Assembly: GCA_900551995.1 (NCBI GenBank) | Contig: URXW01000001.1 | Span: 1-64,000 of the forward strand | From: an uncultured Eubacteriales bacterium | Lineage (GTDB): Bacteria; Bacillota; Clostridia; Oscillospirales; Oscillospiraceae | Direction: 5' to 3' | DNA length: 64,000 bases | Shown here: piece after piece, positions 1 through 8,022 of the stretch | How positions within the stretch are numbered: position 1 is the stretch's first letter | How the letters are laid out: every line of letters starts with the position of its first letter | The notes under the pieces: model-generated | What the model was told of the DNA's origin: nothing | Database searches by the model: none | What the model saw: only the letters and a program-made list of their open reading frames with translations | Translations under genes and position numbers: made by a program

Positions 1-138
1 GGACGGCGTAGAAAGTTGCGGGATAAACAGAATTCCAAGTGCAATATTGGAAAACAAAGTGTCGAAAACAAGGAGAAGTTTATGCGTATACGATAGGGCG
101 ACAGACGCCGCATACCTCTTGACAATGGACATCTAACG

Positions 139-188
139 ATAAGCAGCAGTCCCCCGGACGTTTCATTGTCCGGGGGACTGCTGCTTAT
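139..188. repeat. Long perfect inverted repeat downstream of the zinc operon
   Basis: Arms at 139-159 and 168-188 are perfect 21-base complements around an 8-base loop. It lies past the last gene of the leftward zinc operon and probably forms the 3' end structure of that transcript. Neither strand has a U-tract after it, so it is not a textbook intrinsic terminator. The first 138 bases hold no convincing gene; a ribosome site near 70 precedes only a four-codon frame at 82. Confidence 0.7.
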
Positions 189-240
189 ATCGTGATCGAA
201 GCGCGGCACGGGATTTCCGGTTGATATGACCCACGCTGCC

Positions 241-717
241 TCAGTTCACAAACGATGCGTTACCCAGCCGGTAGTACCGGCAGCCATCCTCCTCGTACCA
301 TTCGAACGTGCCCACCACGGTGATCTCCGCCCCCAGCTCCGGATACTCATCGGGATAGACGGGCTTTCCGGCAAGGGCAAACTCCAGCCCCTGTGCGCAG
401 CAGGCGGTGGCATCGGCGATCATGCAGGCGAAGAACATTTTGTCAGGGATAAAAGTGCCGCTTTCGTCGGTGGCCTGGTATATGGTGAACTGCCCCTGCA
501 TTTTGACGGTTTTTCCAATGTAGTTATCCGGGAAGGAGATCATGCTGTTGACCTCGGAATAGACCATGATGCCGCTGAGTGCGGTCAGGTCAATGTCGAC
601 CGCGGCGGTGCCTTCCGCATCCTCCGCAGCGGGCTTTTGCGCGGTATCCTCACGGCCGCAGGCGGCGAGAGTGCAGAGCAGCAGGGCTGCCAACAGAAAG
701 CATAATAGTTTTTTCAT
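241..717 (-). CDS. Small lipoprotein at the end of the zinc operon
   Basis: A 158-residue secreted lipoprotein. It starts MKKLLCFLLAALLL and has a lipobox (LAAC) near residue 20, so it should be anchored on the outer face of the membrane. The start at 717 was chosen because its ATG overlaps the TGA of the upstream znuB (ATGA), which implies translational coupling. The mature part contains GKTVKMQGQF and ITVVGTFEWYEEDG, a pattern resembling small beta-barrel (OB-like) extracytoplasmic domains, and a CC pair (ATACCAQG). I do not recognise a named family. Its place as last gene of a zinc importer operon suggests a role in metal homeostasis at the cell surface; that is inference. Confidence 0.8.
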   Translation of the reverse strand: MKKLLCFLLAALLLCTLAACGREDTAQKPAAEDAEGTAAVDIDLTALSGIMVYSEVNSMISFPDNYIGKTVKMQGQFTIYQATDESGTFIPDKMFFACMIADATACCAQGLEFALAGKPVYPDEYPELGAEITVVGTFEWYEEDGCRYYRLGNASFVN

Positions 718-1568
718 CTGCGAACACCTCCCAATACCGTGCCTGCCAGCCACGACAGACCGAAAGTGCCGATCTGAACGGCGACGATGGTGGAGCCTAC
801 CGGCGTACCGGCGAGAATGGACGCCAGAATACCGAGCAGCGCACAGAAAACCGAAAGGACTGCCGCGCAGATGGTCACGCTGCGAAAGCTCTTGAACATC
901 CGCATGGCGGACAGTGCCGGGAAGATCACCAGTGCGGAGATCAGCAGGGAACCCACAAGGTTCATCGCCAGCACGATGATGACCGCAACGACGACGGCGA
1001 TCAGCAGGTTGTAAAGCCCCGCCTTCGTGCCAGCCGCCCTTGCGAAGCTCTCGTCAAAGGTCACGGCGAAGATCTTGTTGTAAAACAGGATGAACACCGC
1101 CACGACCAGCACAGACATTCCCACGCACAGCCATACCTCTATTGGGGACAGCGTCAGAATGGAGGTGGAGCCGAACAGCGTGCTGCACACATCGCCCGAA
1201 AGATTGGACGAGGTGGAGAAAATGTTCATCAGAAGATACCCGATAGCCAGTGCTCCCACCGAGATCATGGCGATGGCGGCGTCGCCCTTGATTTTCGTGT
1301 TCTGCCCGGTGCGCAGGAGCAGCACGGCACTGAGGATGGTAATGACCATTACAAGGGGCATTTTGTTGGTGATCTGCAGCACGGCGGCAATCGCCATTGC
1401 GCCGAACGCCACGTGGGACAGACCGTCACCAATGAAGGAAAACCGCTTCAGCACCAGCGTCACACCCAGCAGGGAGGAGCAAAGCGCGATCAACACACCG
1501 ACAATGAGCGCATAGCGGACAAAGGGATATGCCCAATAGAGAGTCAGCTTTTCCAAGATAGCGGTCAT
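714..1568 (-). CDS. znuB: Zinc/manganese ABC transporter permease ZnuB
   Basis: Integral membrane subunit of a cluster-9 (zinc/manganese) ABC importer, 284 residues with about eight hydrophobic segments. Family signatures are visible: GLSHVAFGA near residue 50 and the later run SLLISALVIFPALSA. Its start overlaps the end of znuC (ATGA at 1565-1568) and its stop overlaps the next lipoprotein gene, so the four genes are translated as a coupled set. It should form the channel through which metal delivered by ZnuA is moved using ATP hydrolysis by ZnuC. Zinc rather than manganese is favoured by the Zur-like regulator and the ZinT domain in the binding protein. Confidence 0.93.
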   Translation of the reverse strand: MTAILEKLTLYWAYPFVRYALIVGVLIALCSSLLGVTLVLKRFSFIGDGLSHVAFGAMAIAAVLQITNKMPLVMVITILSAVLLLRTGQNTKIKGDAAIAMISVGALAIGYLLMNIFSTSSNLSGDVCSTLFGSTSILTLSPIEVWLCVGMSVLVVAVFILFYNKIFAVTFDESFARAAGTKAGLYNLLIAVVVAVIIVLAMNLVGSLLISALVIFPALSAMRMFKSFRSVTICAAVLSVFCALLGILASILAGTPVGSTIVAVQIGTFGLSWLAGTVLGGVRR

Positions 1569-2278
1569 TGGCTGTCACCGCCCTTCTTCACGTCAAACAG
1601 CCGCCCTTGCGGGCTTTGGAGATAGTCCGCCCTTGTCCCAAAGAAAACGGTGTCGCCAATATGCAGAATATGGCTGGCGTATCGGACGGCGGCAGCCACA
1701 TCGTGAGAGATCATGATCACGGTGATGCCGTCCTCACGGTTGAGCTTTTCGATGAGCGTATACATTTCCGCCGTCACCTTGGGGTCAAGCCCGGAAACAG
1801 GCTCATCAAGAAGCAGCATTTTCTGTGTGGCGCACAGTGCGCGGGCAAGCAGCACCCGCTGCTGCTGCCCGCCGGACAACTCCCGATAGCACCGCCTTGC
1901 GAGCCGGGTGATCTGCATCTTATCCATAGCCTCCGCTGCAAGCTTCTTTTCTTCTTTGTTATAAAAAGGACGGCTGCCGCAGCGTCCCTGGCACCCGGAG
2001 AGAACGATCTCTCTCACGGATGCCGGGAAGTCCTTTTGTACTACCGTTTGCTGCGGCAGATAGCCGATTTCGTTTTTCCTCAGCCCATCGCCCGTCAAAA
2101 TTCTGCCGCTGATGGGCGTCTGCAAGCCGAGGATCGTTTTCATAAGAGTACTCTTGCCGGAGCCGTTTTCCCCTACGATGCAGAGATAGTCGCCTGCCAA
2201 GATCTCAAAGCTGAGGTCTTGGAGAACAGGTCGTCCATCGTAGCCGGCACAGAGATTTTGACAAGTGAGCTGAGCCAT
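1565..2278 (-). CDS. znuC: Zinc ABC transporter ATP-binding protein ZnuC
   Basis: Cytoplasmic ATPase of the zinc importer, 237 residues. It shows Walker A (GENGSGKST near residue 37), the ABC signature LSGGQQQRVLLARAL, Walker B (MLLLDEPVSGLD) and the switch histidine (ISHD). It lies 12 bases after znuA and overlaps znuB by four bases. A ribosome site (GGAGG) sits upstream of the ATG at 2278. It is full length and looks functional. Related ABC ATPases serve manganese or iron, so metal assignment rests on the neighbours. Confidence 0.95.
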   Translation of the reverse strand: MAQLTCQNLCAGYDGRPVLQDLSFEILAGDYLCIVGENGSGKSTLMKTILGLQTPISGRILTGDGLRKNEIGYLPQQTVVQKDFPASVREIVLSGCQGRCGSRPFYNKEEKKLAAEAMDKMQITRLARRCYRELSGGQQQRVLLARALCATQKMLLLDEPVSGLDPKVTAEMYTLIEKLNREDGITVIMISHDVAAAVRYASHILHIGDTVFFGTRADYLQSPQGRLFDVKKGGDSQ

Positions 2279-2290
2279 AGACCTACCTCC

Positions 2291-3799
2291 TTACCCCAAC
2301 GCTTCCTTCAGCACGGAGAGATTCTTCTCCATAACGGAAAGGTAGGTGGCACCGTTTGCCACGTCCTTGGAGGTGGTGGACTGCATGGAATCCATAGTCA
2401 GCACCCTCTGATTCTTCCCGGCGGTGTTCTGAACGATGGTTTCCGCGATCCTATGCTGTGCGCCCTCGATGGTCAGCACGCAGGGAAGTCCCAGCTCGTC
2501 CACCTTCTTTGCAAGGAACGAAACGGTTTCAAAGCTGGCCTCGGTTTCGGCAGAGCAGCCCGCAAAGGCGGCGTAGTAGCTCAGACCGTAATCGTCCACC
2601 AGATAACGGAACGGGAAACGGTCGCCAAACAAAACGGTCTTATGGGTCGCACCCTCCACAGCCGCCTTATAGTCTGCGTCAAGAGCGGCCAGCTTGTCCC
2701 TATACGCCGCGGCGTTGGCGATATAGGTGTTCTTGTTGTCCGGGTCGATGGCACACAGCGCATCCGCAAGCGTCACGCAGAGTACTTGGGCGTTCTTCAG
2801 GGACAGCCAGACGTGCTCGTCCTTTTCCTCCCCATGGTCGTGCCCCATCAGCTCGTCAAGGATGTCCTCTACGGAAAGCGCGTCCTTCACAAAAAACGGA
2901 TTGGTCTTGCCACTCATCAGCGCATCGAAGCCGTCGTTGCCGAAGTAGATATGGAAATGCTCCGCCTCGCCCGGCTCGTGACCGTGGTCGTTGAACTGCA
3001 CATATTTGGGCGCATCGGCACTGGTGGTTTCGAACTGATAGCGGACGCTGCGGATCTTGCCCTCGTCATTCCGCTTCGGCTGATAACCGGCATAGGTATA
3101 TTCAGCGGAAACGGTTTTTCCGTCTCCATAAGTGAAGGTGATCGTGTTCCCGTTGATAGAGATCTTCTCAGCGTCGCATTGCCACGAAGCCTTATACTTT
3201 TCCAAATAGGTGTCCTTTGTGGTCGAGCTGTCCTCGTCCTCCTCCGCCCTGTGCTCGCAGAATTTGTCCAGGTCGCCGTTCAGCAGATAGGGGTGCAGGG
3301 ACTTCCACGCACCGGCGAAATCCGAGAGGGTGCGATCCTTGATGTCATCCTCCGTGAGCTGTTCATCGTGGCTGTGGCCGTGGTCGTGGCCGTCCTCCTG
3401 CATACCCTCAACGGTCTCCTCCGTTTTCACGGAATCACCCAGTGCCTCCAGCAGATTGATGACCTTCATTTTCCTGTTGGCGGCGTTTTTCAGAGCATTT
3501 TCCACCCAGCCGTCGGACTCGCCGCCCACATAGACGAAGAGGTCGCAGTCGGAGATCTTGACAATATCATCGGCGGTGGGCTGATAGCTGTGCAGGTCAA
3601 CGCCGTTATCCAGCAGCATGGTGACCTCGGCATTATCCGCCTTGTCGCCAAGGATCGCCCTGACCCAATCGTATGCGGGAAAGGTGGTCGTGACGACCTT
3701 CAATTTGCCGGCTTTTCCGGTATTCTCCGGCTTTCCGCAGCCGGCAAGGACGCCGACCAGCATCATTAGCGCAAGCAGCAGCGCAGTTATCTTTTTCAT
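2291..3799 (-). CDS. znuA: Zinc-binding lipoprotein: ZnuA with an inserted ZinT domain
   Basis: A 502-residue solute-binding lipoprotein (signal MKKITALLLALMMLVGVLAGC, lipobox Cys about 21). Residues 33-130 match the N-terminal lobe of ZnuA (TFPAYDWVRAILG, then DLHSYQP with the ligand His70). A His-rich loop (GHDHGHSHDE) follows. Residues about 149-318 are a complete ZinT/YodA-type domain (DFAGAWKSLHPYL, then HGHEPGEAEHFHIYFG). A second His-rich bridge (GHDHGEEKDEHVWLS) leads into the C-terminal ZnuA lobe (ETEASFETVSFLAKKV, then TIEGAQH). ZnuA-ZinT fusions are known (AdcA of streptococci), but there, to my knowledge, ZinT is appended at the C-terminus; here it sits inside the metal loop. The protein should capture zinc outside the cell and pass it to ZnuB. 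Confidence 0.93.
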   Translation of the reverse strand: MKKITALLLALMMLVGVLAGCGKPENTGKAGKLKVVTTTFPAYDWVRAILGDKADNAEVTMLLDNGVDLHSYQPTADDIVKISDCDLFVYVGGESDGWVENALKNAANRKMKVINLLEALGDSVKTEETVEGMQEDGHDHGHSHDEQLTEDDIKDRTLSDFAGAWKSLHPYLLNGDLDKFCEHRAEEDEDSSTTKDTYLEKYKASWQCDAEKISINGNTITFTYGDGKTVSAEYTYAGYQPKRNDEGKIRSVRYQFETTSADAPKYVQFNDHGHEPGEAEHFHIYFGNDGFDALMSGKTNPFFVKDALSVEDILDELMGHDHGEEKDEHVWLSLKNAQVLCVTLADALCAIDPDNKNTYIANAAAYRDKLAALDADYKAAVEGATHKTVLFGDRFPFRYLVDDYGLSYYAAFAGCSAETEASFETVSFLAKKVDELGLPCVLTIEGAQHRIAETIVQNTAGKNQRVLTMDSMQSTTSKDVANGATYLSVMEKNLSVLKEALG

Positions 3800-3824
3800 A
3801 GGCTATATGTACCTCCAGATTATG

Positions 3825-3924
3825 ATAAGAACGTAAAAATGGGCGCAAAAATACAAGGGTGACGGCAACGCCGTGAAAGCCTATCCGAAAACGGATAGAC
3901 TACACCCTTGTAAATCGTTCTTAT
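3825..3924 (-). promoter_or_regulatory. Structured leader (possible attenuator) before znuA
   Basis: The gap between the small membrane protein and znuA is filled by nested inverted repeats. The outer pair is 3825-3833 with 3916-3924 (9 bp). The P1-like pair is 3852-3861 with 3903-3912 (10 bp). Inside are two hairpins, 3862-3866/3870-3874 and 3881-3887/3892-3898. Together they form a three-way junction. In the direction of znuA transcription the P1 stem is followed at once by TTTTT, so it could act as a conditional terminator. I cannot match it to a known riboswitch family. Confidence 0.6.
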
Positions 3925-4221
3925 TTAATCTGAAAGTTTGACCTTGAGCGAAACCAAAGTAAACGTGCGGACAACCTCCGCGCAGGAGGGAATGACACTG
4001 CACAGGGCATACCTGACCGCCGCGGCGAAAACCGCGGCAGCACCGGCAAGCCCAATGCTCTTGAGCAGATTTTCACAGGCCTGCAGCTGGTGGCAGATGG
4101 CGCAGTCCTCGCCGGAGCAGTTATGGTTGGCTTCGACCGCAATATAGACAGCGGAGGACAGCATGACAGCCGCCAGCACGGCTGCCAGCAAGCCTGTGAT
4201 CAAACGAGATTTCTTTGTCAT
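3925..4221 (-). CDS. Small Cys-rich membrane protein of the zinc operon
   Basis: A 98-residue protein with two hydrophobic segments (near residues 9-28 and 55-75) and a short extracytoplasmic-type stretch rich in Cys and His (HNCSGEDCAICHQLQACEN). The start at 4221 has a clear AAGGAGG site; an in-frame upstream start lacks one. Proteins of this shape are common next to zur and znu genes in Clostridia, but I know no proven function. The Cys/His cluster and its place between the regulator and the zinc-binding protein suggest metal sensing or handling at the membrane; this is inferred. Confidence 0.8.
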   Translation of the reverse strand: MTKKSRLITGLLAAVLAAVMLSSAVYIAVEANHNCSGEDCAICHQLQACENLLKSIGLAGAAAVFAAAVRYALCSVIPSCAEVVRTFTLVSLKVKLSD

Positions 4222-4242
4222 GGTCTGTCCTCCTTCCAAATA

Positions 4243-4638
4243 TTATTCTTCCCTGCAATCCGCGCAGGTGCCATAGAGAACCGTGTCGGCGGCGTCCAGC
4301 GTGAATTGCTCGCTCTGCGCCAGGTGCTTTGCAAACAGGGCGGCGTTGCCGCTTGCCATGTGAAAGGTCCTGCCGCATTTTACACAGCTCATGTGCAGCG
4401 CACCCTTGCAGTGCTCGGCGTCAAGGTACTGAAAGTAGACCTCCCGCGTGCCGCTCTTGCTGCTGCGCCGCACTTTTTCTTCCGCCTCTAACTGTGCAAG
4501 GTTCCGATACACGGCACTGAGGCTGATTTTTTCATCCGCCAGCGCGTCCGCAATTTGCCGTGCGGACAGCAGCTCATCCGGGTGCCGGCTCAAATAGGCA
4601 AGCAGAGCCTTCCTCTGCCGCGTGCTGTAACTGGACAA
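4243..4638 (-). CDS. zur: Fur-family metal regulator, probably Zur
   Basis: A 131-residue Fur-family repressor. The N-terminal winged helix covers about residues 5-75 (TRQRKALLAYL, LSAVYRNLAQLE). The C-terminal dimerisation domain carries metal ligands: HCKGALHMSCVKCG and a final CADC, i.e. the two CxxC pairs that bind structural zinc. It appears to start at a TTG (4636-4638) preceded by GGAGG at suitable distance. It is first in the operon with the zinc importer and follows a promoter with repeated ATTTGC words, so it likely represses its own operon when zinc is plentiful. Fur or PerR roles cannot be excluded from sequence alone, but context favours zinc. Confidence 0.9.
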   Translation of the reverse strand: MSSYSTRQRKALLAYLSRHPDELLSARQIADALADEKISLSAVYRNLAQLEAEEKVRRSSKSGTREVYFQYLDAEHCKGALHMSCVKCGRTFHMASGNAALFAKHLAQSEQFTLDAADTVLYGTCADCREE

Positions 4639-4652
4639 GTCGCCACGCCTCC

Positions 4653-4729
4653 AATTTGCAATTCATTTGCAATTTAGCATAACATGATGCCGCCCTGATG
4701 TCAATATGCAAATTCGTCGCAAATTAACC
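4653..4729 (-). promoter_or_regulatory. zur-znu promoter with repeated ATTTGC operator words
   Basis: On the minus strand a -35 TTGACA (4699-4704) and -10 TATGCT (4676-4681) are 17 bases apart. Two direct copies of AATTGCAAAT lie between the -10 and the start codon (4653-4674), and two further GAATTTGC-like copies lie upstream (4705-4729). The pairs flank the promoter as expected for repressor sites, most simply for the Fur-family protein encoded next. Confidence 0.7.
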
Positions 4730-4922
4730 GTCAACGCGGATGGTGTCTGCTCCGCTGAAATGGGCTGCGGGAGAGCGGAATGGTCCGTTCTCCCGTTTTC
4801 GGCGGCAAAAAGGCAGCGGCAAATGCCAGGTGAAAAAGCGGTAGAAAAACCTAAAAAGACATGCTTCACACTTATCAAACCCCAAAAGCACCTTCAGAGT
4901 AAAAGGCTTTCATTACGAACAG

Positions 4923-4966
4923 CAGCTGACCCTCCGTATGTACTGAAGCATACGGAGGGTCAGCTG
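4923..4966. repeat. Perfect 18-bp inverted repeat in the zur/msr intergenic region
   Basis: Arms 4923-4940 and 4949-4966 are perfect complements around an 8-base loop. It lies between the end of the msrAB gene and the divergent zur promoter. No U-tract follows on either strand. The rest of 4730-5033 holds no convincing gene. Confidence 0.65.
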
Positions 4967-5033
4967 GCTTGTGTGGCCTGCTCAGTCGAGCGGGGGCTTT
5001 CTTTTCTGCTGCGTCAACATATCCGTGCCCGGC

Positions 5034-6152
5034 CTATCCCTCAAACAAATTCAGGAGGTATCCGTAGCCCTCGGCCTCCATCCTCGCGTAAGGCACGAAG
5101 CGGAGGGCGGCGCTGTTGATGCAGTAGCGCACACCGTTGGGCGACTCCGGATCGCCGGTGAACACATGACCCAAATGGGAGTCGCCGGCGCGGCTGCGCA
5201 CCTCCGTGCGGCGCATGCCGTGGCTCAAGTCCTCCCGTTCCACCACAGCAGGACTCTCGATGGGCTTTGTGAAGGCAGGCCAGCCGCAGCCGCTTTCAAA
5301 CTTATCCGTGGAGGAGAACAGCGGCTCGCCGGTGACGATGTCCACATAGATGCCCTTTTCGAACTTGTCCCAAAGCTCGCCCGTGAAGGCGCGCTCCGTG
5401 CCGCTCTCCTGCGTGATGCGGTACTGCTCCGCCGTCAGCGTGTCCCGGATGGTCTCCGCCGCGGGCTTCCGGTAGTCGCCCGGATCGATGCGAAGCCTGG
5501 AGAACAGCTCCATCTCCGCCCGGGGGATGTGGCAGTAGCCGTTGGGGTTCTTTTCGAGGTAGTTCTGGTGGTATTCCTCGGCGGGATAGAAGTTTTTGAG
5601 CGGGCCGATCTCCACAAAGAATTTCTCGCTGCGGCCCCGCTCGATGTCCGCGATGCGCTCCACCGTTTCCCTGGCCTTGTCGTTGGTGTAGTACACGCCG
5701 GTCTGATACTGACTGCCCCAGTCGTTGCCCTGCCGGTTCTGCACCGTGGGGTCGATGACGTAGAAGTAAGCCAGCAGCAGGGCGTCGAGACTCACCTGCT
5801 CGGGGTCGTATTCCACCCGCACGGTCTCCCGGAAGCCGGTGTCGCCCTTGCAGACGGTCTGGTAGGTGGCGTCCGCCTCGCAGGTGCCGTTGGCATAGCC
5901 GCTTTGGGCGTCGATGACGCCGGGGATGGATTGCATGAGCTGCTCCATGCCCCAGAAGCAGCCGCCCGCCAGATAGATGACATTTTCTGTGGTGTCCATA
6001 TACATACCCTCCTCGCCGGACATATCCGAGGACTGTCCGGTTTTCTCCGCTTCCTGCGTGTCCTTTTCCCGCGGTACACGCTGCCGTTCTGCGGCGCAGC
6101 CGCTGAGCAGCAGTACCGAGGCGAAAAGAAGGGCCAATACGCTTCGATACAT
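5034..6152 (-). CDS. msrAB: Membrane-anchored methionine sulfoxide reductase MsrA-MsrB
   Basis: A 372-residue fused enzyme that repairs both epimers of oxidised methionine outside the cytoplasm. A lipoprotein signal (LLLSGC, Cys about 19) is followed by MsrA with its catalytic motif [10 protein letters not shown] (Cys about 65), then MsrB ([14 protein letters not shown] and the catalytic [11 protein letters not shown]). The MsrB half lacks the two CxxC pairs that bind zinc in many MsrB proteins. The start at 6152 has a strong GGAGG site; an upstream in-frame ATG does not. It is the last gene after a TlpA-like thioredoxin lipoprotein and a DUF6132-like protein, an arrangement in which the thioredoxin should supply electrons to Msr. 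Confidence 0.95.
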   Translation of the reverse strand: MYRSVLALLFASVLLLSGCAAERQRVPREKDTQEAEKTGQSSDMSGEEGMYMDTTENVIYLAGGCFWGMEQLMQSIPGVIDAQSGYANGTCEADATYQTVCKGDTGFRETVRVEYDPEQVSLDALLLAYFYVIDPTVQNRQGNDWGSQYQTGVYYTNDKARETVERIADIERGRSEKFFVEIGPLKNFYPAEEYHQNYLEKNPNGYCHIPRAEMELFSRLRIDPGDYRKPAAETIRDTLTAEQYRITQESGTERAFTGELWDKFEKGIYVDIVTGEPLFSSTDKFESGCGWPAFTKPIESPAVVEREDLSHGMRRTEVRSRAGDSHLGHVFTGDPESPNGVRYCINSAALRFVPYARMEAEGYGYLLNLFEG

Positions 6153-6182
6153 GGCGTTTCCTCCTTTCAGGGGGAGCAAGGG

Positions 6183-6416
6183 TCACTCCACCTCGTCGCC
6201 GTCCTGCCTCCTGCCGCGGCTGGGCCGCAGGACGGTATACAGCAGCGACCCAAGGACGCAGCCGAAGCCGGTGGAGAGCCACGGGCTGGACGCAACGGCG
6301 CAGGTGCCGGTGGCGCAGCCCACATAGCGGTAGTACAGCCACCCTCCGGCACTGCCCACCAGGGGCAGGGCAATGACGCGCAGAATGCTCGTCAGCTTAC
6401 AGTTCTTTTTCTTCAT
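6183..6416 (-). CDS. DUF6132-like small membrane protein
   Basis: A 77-residue protein with two hydrophobic segments joined by a Cys-containing loop (YYRYVGCATGTCAVASSPW) and a charged tail. The GCxxGTC pattern and size match the DUF6132 family, which often accompanies thioredoxin-like or MsrAB genes. It lies between the TlpA-like lipoprotein and msrAB, with short gaps on both sides. It may help pass reducing power across the membrane to the thioredoxin; that role is inferred from position and the paired cysteines. Confidence 0.8.
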   Translation of the reverse strand: MKKKNCKLTSILRVIALPLVGSAGGWLYYRYVGCATGTCAVASSPWLSTGFGCVLGSLLYTVLRPSRGRRQDGDEVE

Positions 6417-6442
6417 AATAGCCTCCCTTTGAAGATATTGGA

Positions 6443-7462
6443 TCAGCCCACATCGGCAGCCAGTGCCTTGTCGATCTGGGCTTGCAGTGCATCAGCCTGC
6501 GCCTTGCTGGTGATAGCCCCCACAATGGGATCACCCACGATGCGGCCGCTGCGGTTGACTACGTAGGTGGTGGGATAGGCGTAGATGCTCTCCACGAACT
6601 TGCCCGCCTCGCTGCCGGAATCGAAGTACACGTTCTGATAGGTGGCACCGCTCTGAGCCAGCACATCCTTGGCGTCAGAGATAGCCGCCTCGTTGCCGTC
6701 CAGCGTAAAGGCATTGATGCCGATCAGCGCACCGCCCTTGCCGGAAAGCTCCTTGTTCAGCGCGTCCAGATCGCCCAACTCGCCCACACAGGGACCGCAG
6801 GTGGTGAACCAGAAATTCACCACGGTGACGGCATTGCCGGAGAACAGATCGCTGCTCTTTACCGTATTCCCGTCCAGATCCTTGCCCTCAAAGGCAGGGA
6901 ACTTCGGCAGGCTACTGTCATCCGTCTTGCTGCCCGTGCTGCCGCTATCGGTTTTATTGCCTGTGTTGCCGCCGTCGGTTTTATTGTCCTTACTGCCGCT
7001 GTCGGGCATCGTGTCCATATCCTTGTCCGCCGGCATATTCATATCGCTGTCCAGAGATTTTTGCATGATCTCGGGATACTTTTCCTCCAGTGCGGCCAGC
7101 TTGTTTCCGATGTCGCGAATCTTCTCCGCCTCACTCTGAAGCAGCTTCAGCTCGTCTGCCGAAAACTGATCCTTGGCGGCGTTGATGGTTTCCAACAGGA
7201 AGTCGCCGTAGTTTTTGCCGTCCTCCATCATGATCTTACCCTTGTCCGCTGCCATAAAGACCTTTTCCCAAAGTGCTGTGTTCTGCGCCAGAATAGCAGC
7301 CTCCTGCGCTGTCAGCTCCTTGTGCATGGCGGTCGCCTCCTCGGCGTTCTTCGGCTCGTTGTCCATGCCGCCCATGTGATCGCCGCCCTTTGCGCCGCAG
7401 GCGGCCAGAGAGAGCACCAGCACGACTGCCAACAGCAATGTCATTAGTTTCTTCGTGTTCAT
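6443..7462 (-). CDS. TlpA-like thioredoxin lipoprotein
   Basis: A 339-residue secreted lipoprotein (signal MNTKKLMTLLLAVVLVLSL, lipobox AAC near residue 22). Residues about 40-135 form a charged helical region of unknown role. A low-complexity Asp/Ser/Thr/Lys linker with repeated NKTDSGSTGSKTD-like units (about 140-185) follows. The C-terminal domain (about 187-339) is thioredoxin-like with active site CGPC (222-225) and a cis-Pro region AYPTTYVV. It should act as an extracytoplasmic disulfide reductase, most simply for the MsrAB encoded downstream. A good AAGGAGG site precedes the ATG at 7462. Confidence 0.92.
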   Translation of the reverse strand: MNTKKLMTLLLAVVLVLSLAACGAKGGDHMGGMDNEPKNAEEATAMHKELTAQEAAILAQNTALWEKVFMAADKGKIMMEDGKNYGDFLLETINAAKDQFSADELKLLQSEAEKIRDIGNKLAALEEKYPEIMQKSLDSDMNMPADKDMDTMPDSGSKDNKTDGGNTGNKTDSGSTGSKTDDSSLPKFPAFEGKDLDGNTVKSSDLFSGNAVTVVNFWFTTCGPCVGELGDLDALNKELSGKGGALIGINAFTLDGNEAAISDAKDVLAQSGATYQNVYFDSGSEAGKFVESIYAYPTTYVVNRSGRIVGDPIVGAITSKAQADALQAQIDKALAADVG

Positions 7463-7588
7463 GTTCGTTCCTCCTTGATCTTTGTCGTCGTTCTTCTGCG
7501 GCGTTTCTGCCGCAAGGACTGTTTATTTTTACTGTCTCCACAGCCGCAGCGGAAGAGGGCGGCATTGGTGGGACAGACACGCTGCATT

Positions 7589-7617
7589 CTATTACCATAA
7601 TAAAGCGAATGGGTTAA
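7589..7617 (-). promoter_or_regulatory. Likely promoter of the TlpA-MsrAB operon
   Basis: On the minus strand TTAACC (7612-7617) and TAATAG (7589-7594) are separated by 17 bases, about 130 bases upstream of the first gene. Both hexamers deviate from consensus, so this is only a fair match. The remaining 7463-7740 has no convincing gene. Confidence 0.4.
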
Positions 7618-7740
7618 AATCTTTGTTAAGAACGGGGATTTAATGGAAATATATCTTAAATTTGCTGAAAATAAAGCGATTGGGGCAAAAAGGCAGGGGC
7701 AGCAAGAAGAAAGCCCCTGCGAAAAAGAATCAAACCTAAA

Positions 7741-7784
7741 AGCTGCGCGGCTGCGGAGAGCGTTCTCCCCGCAGCCGCGCAGCT
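7741..7784 (-). terminator. Terminator after the rubredoxin gene
   Basis: Perfect 16-bp arms, 7741-7756 and 7769-7784. Read in the minus direction the GC-rich hairpin is followed by TTTT, placing it about 50 bases beyond the rubredoxin stop codon. Confidence 0.75.
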
Positions 7785-7833
7785 GTTTTCGGGCTTTGTC
7801 GCTTGTCGCTTGGCTCCTGCCCTTGCAGAAAGC

Positions 7834-7989
7834 TCACGCCTCCTCGAAGCTGTCCTTACCCACGTGGCACAGGGGGCATTCAAAATCCTCCGGTACCTCG
7901 CTCCAGGGCGTTCCCGGCGCGATACCGCCCTCGGGATACCCCACGCTCTCGTCGTACTCCCAACCGCAAACGGTGCATACATACTTCAT
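7834..7989 (-). CDS. Rubredoxin
   Basis: A 51-residue rubredoxin, a small iron protein carrying electrons in anaerobes. Both iron-binding knuckles are visible: [11 protein letters not shown] near the N-terminus and [13 protein letters not shown] near the C-terminus, with the usual GGIAPGTPW between them. It starts at 7989, 33 bases after the ferredoxin-like gene, with a GGAAG ribosome site, and ends at 7834 just before a terminator. It probably works with the upstream Fe-S protein in electron transfer or in detoxifying oxygen and peroxide. Confidence 0.96.
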   Translation of the reverse strand: MKYVCTVCGWEYDESVGYPEGGIAPGTPWSEVPEDFECPLCHVGKDSFEEA

Positions 7990-8022
7990 CGTGCTTCTTC
8001 CTTTCTTTTTCTAATGATTTTG

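Noticed and set aside
82..96. Four-codon frame with a ribosome site, possibly a leader peptide
   Set aside because: No gene follows on that strand that it could control, so it is probably chance.
1568..3769. Long rightward reading frame of 733 codons opposite the zinc operon
   Set aside because: It is antisense to znuA and znuC, which have full family motifs, ribosome sites and overlapping starts.
4971..6566. Rightward frame of 531 codons
   Set aside because: Antisense shadow of msrAB; the leftward protein has catalytic motifs and a signal peptide.
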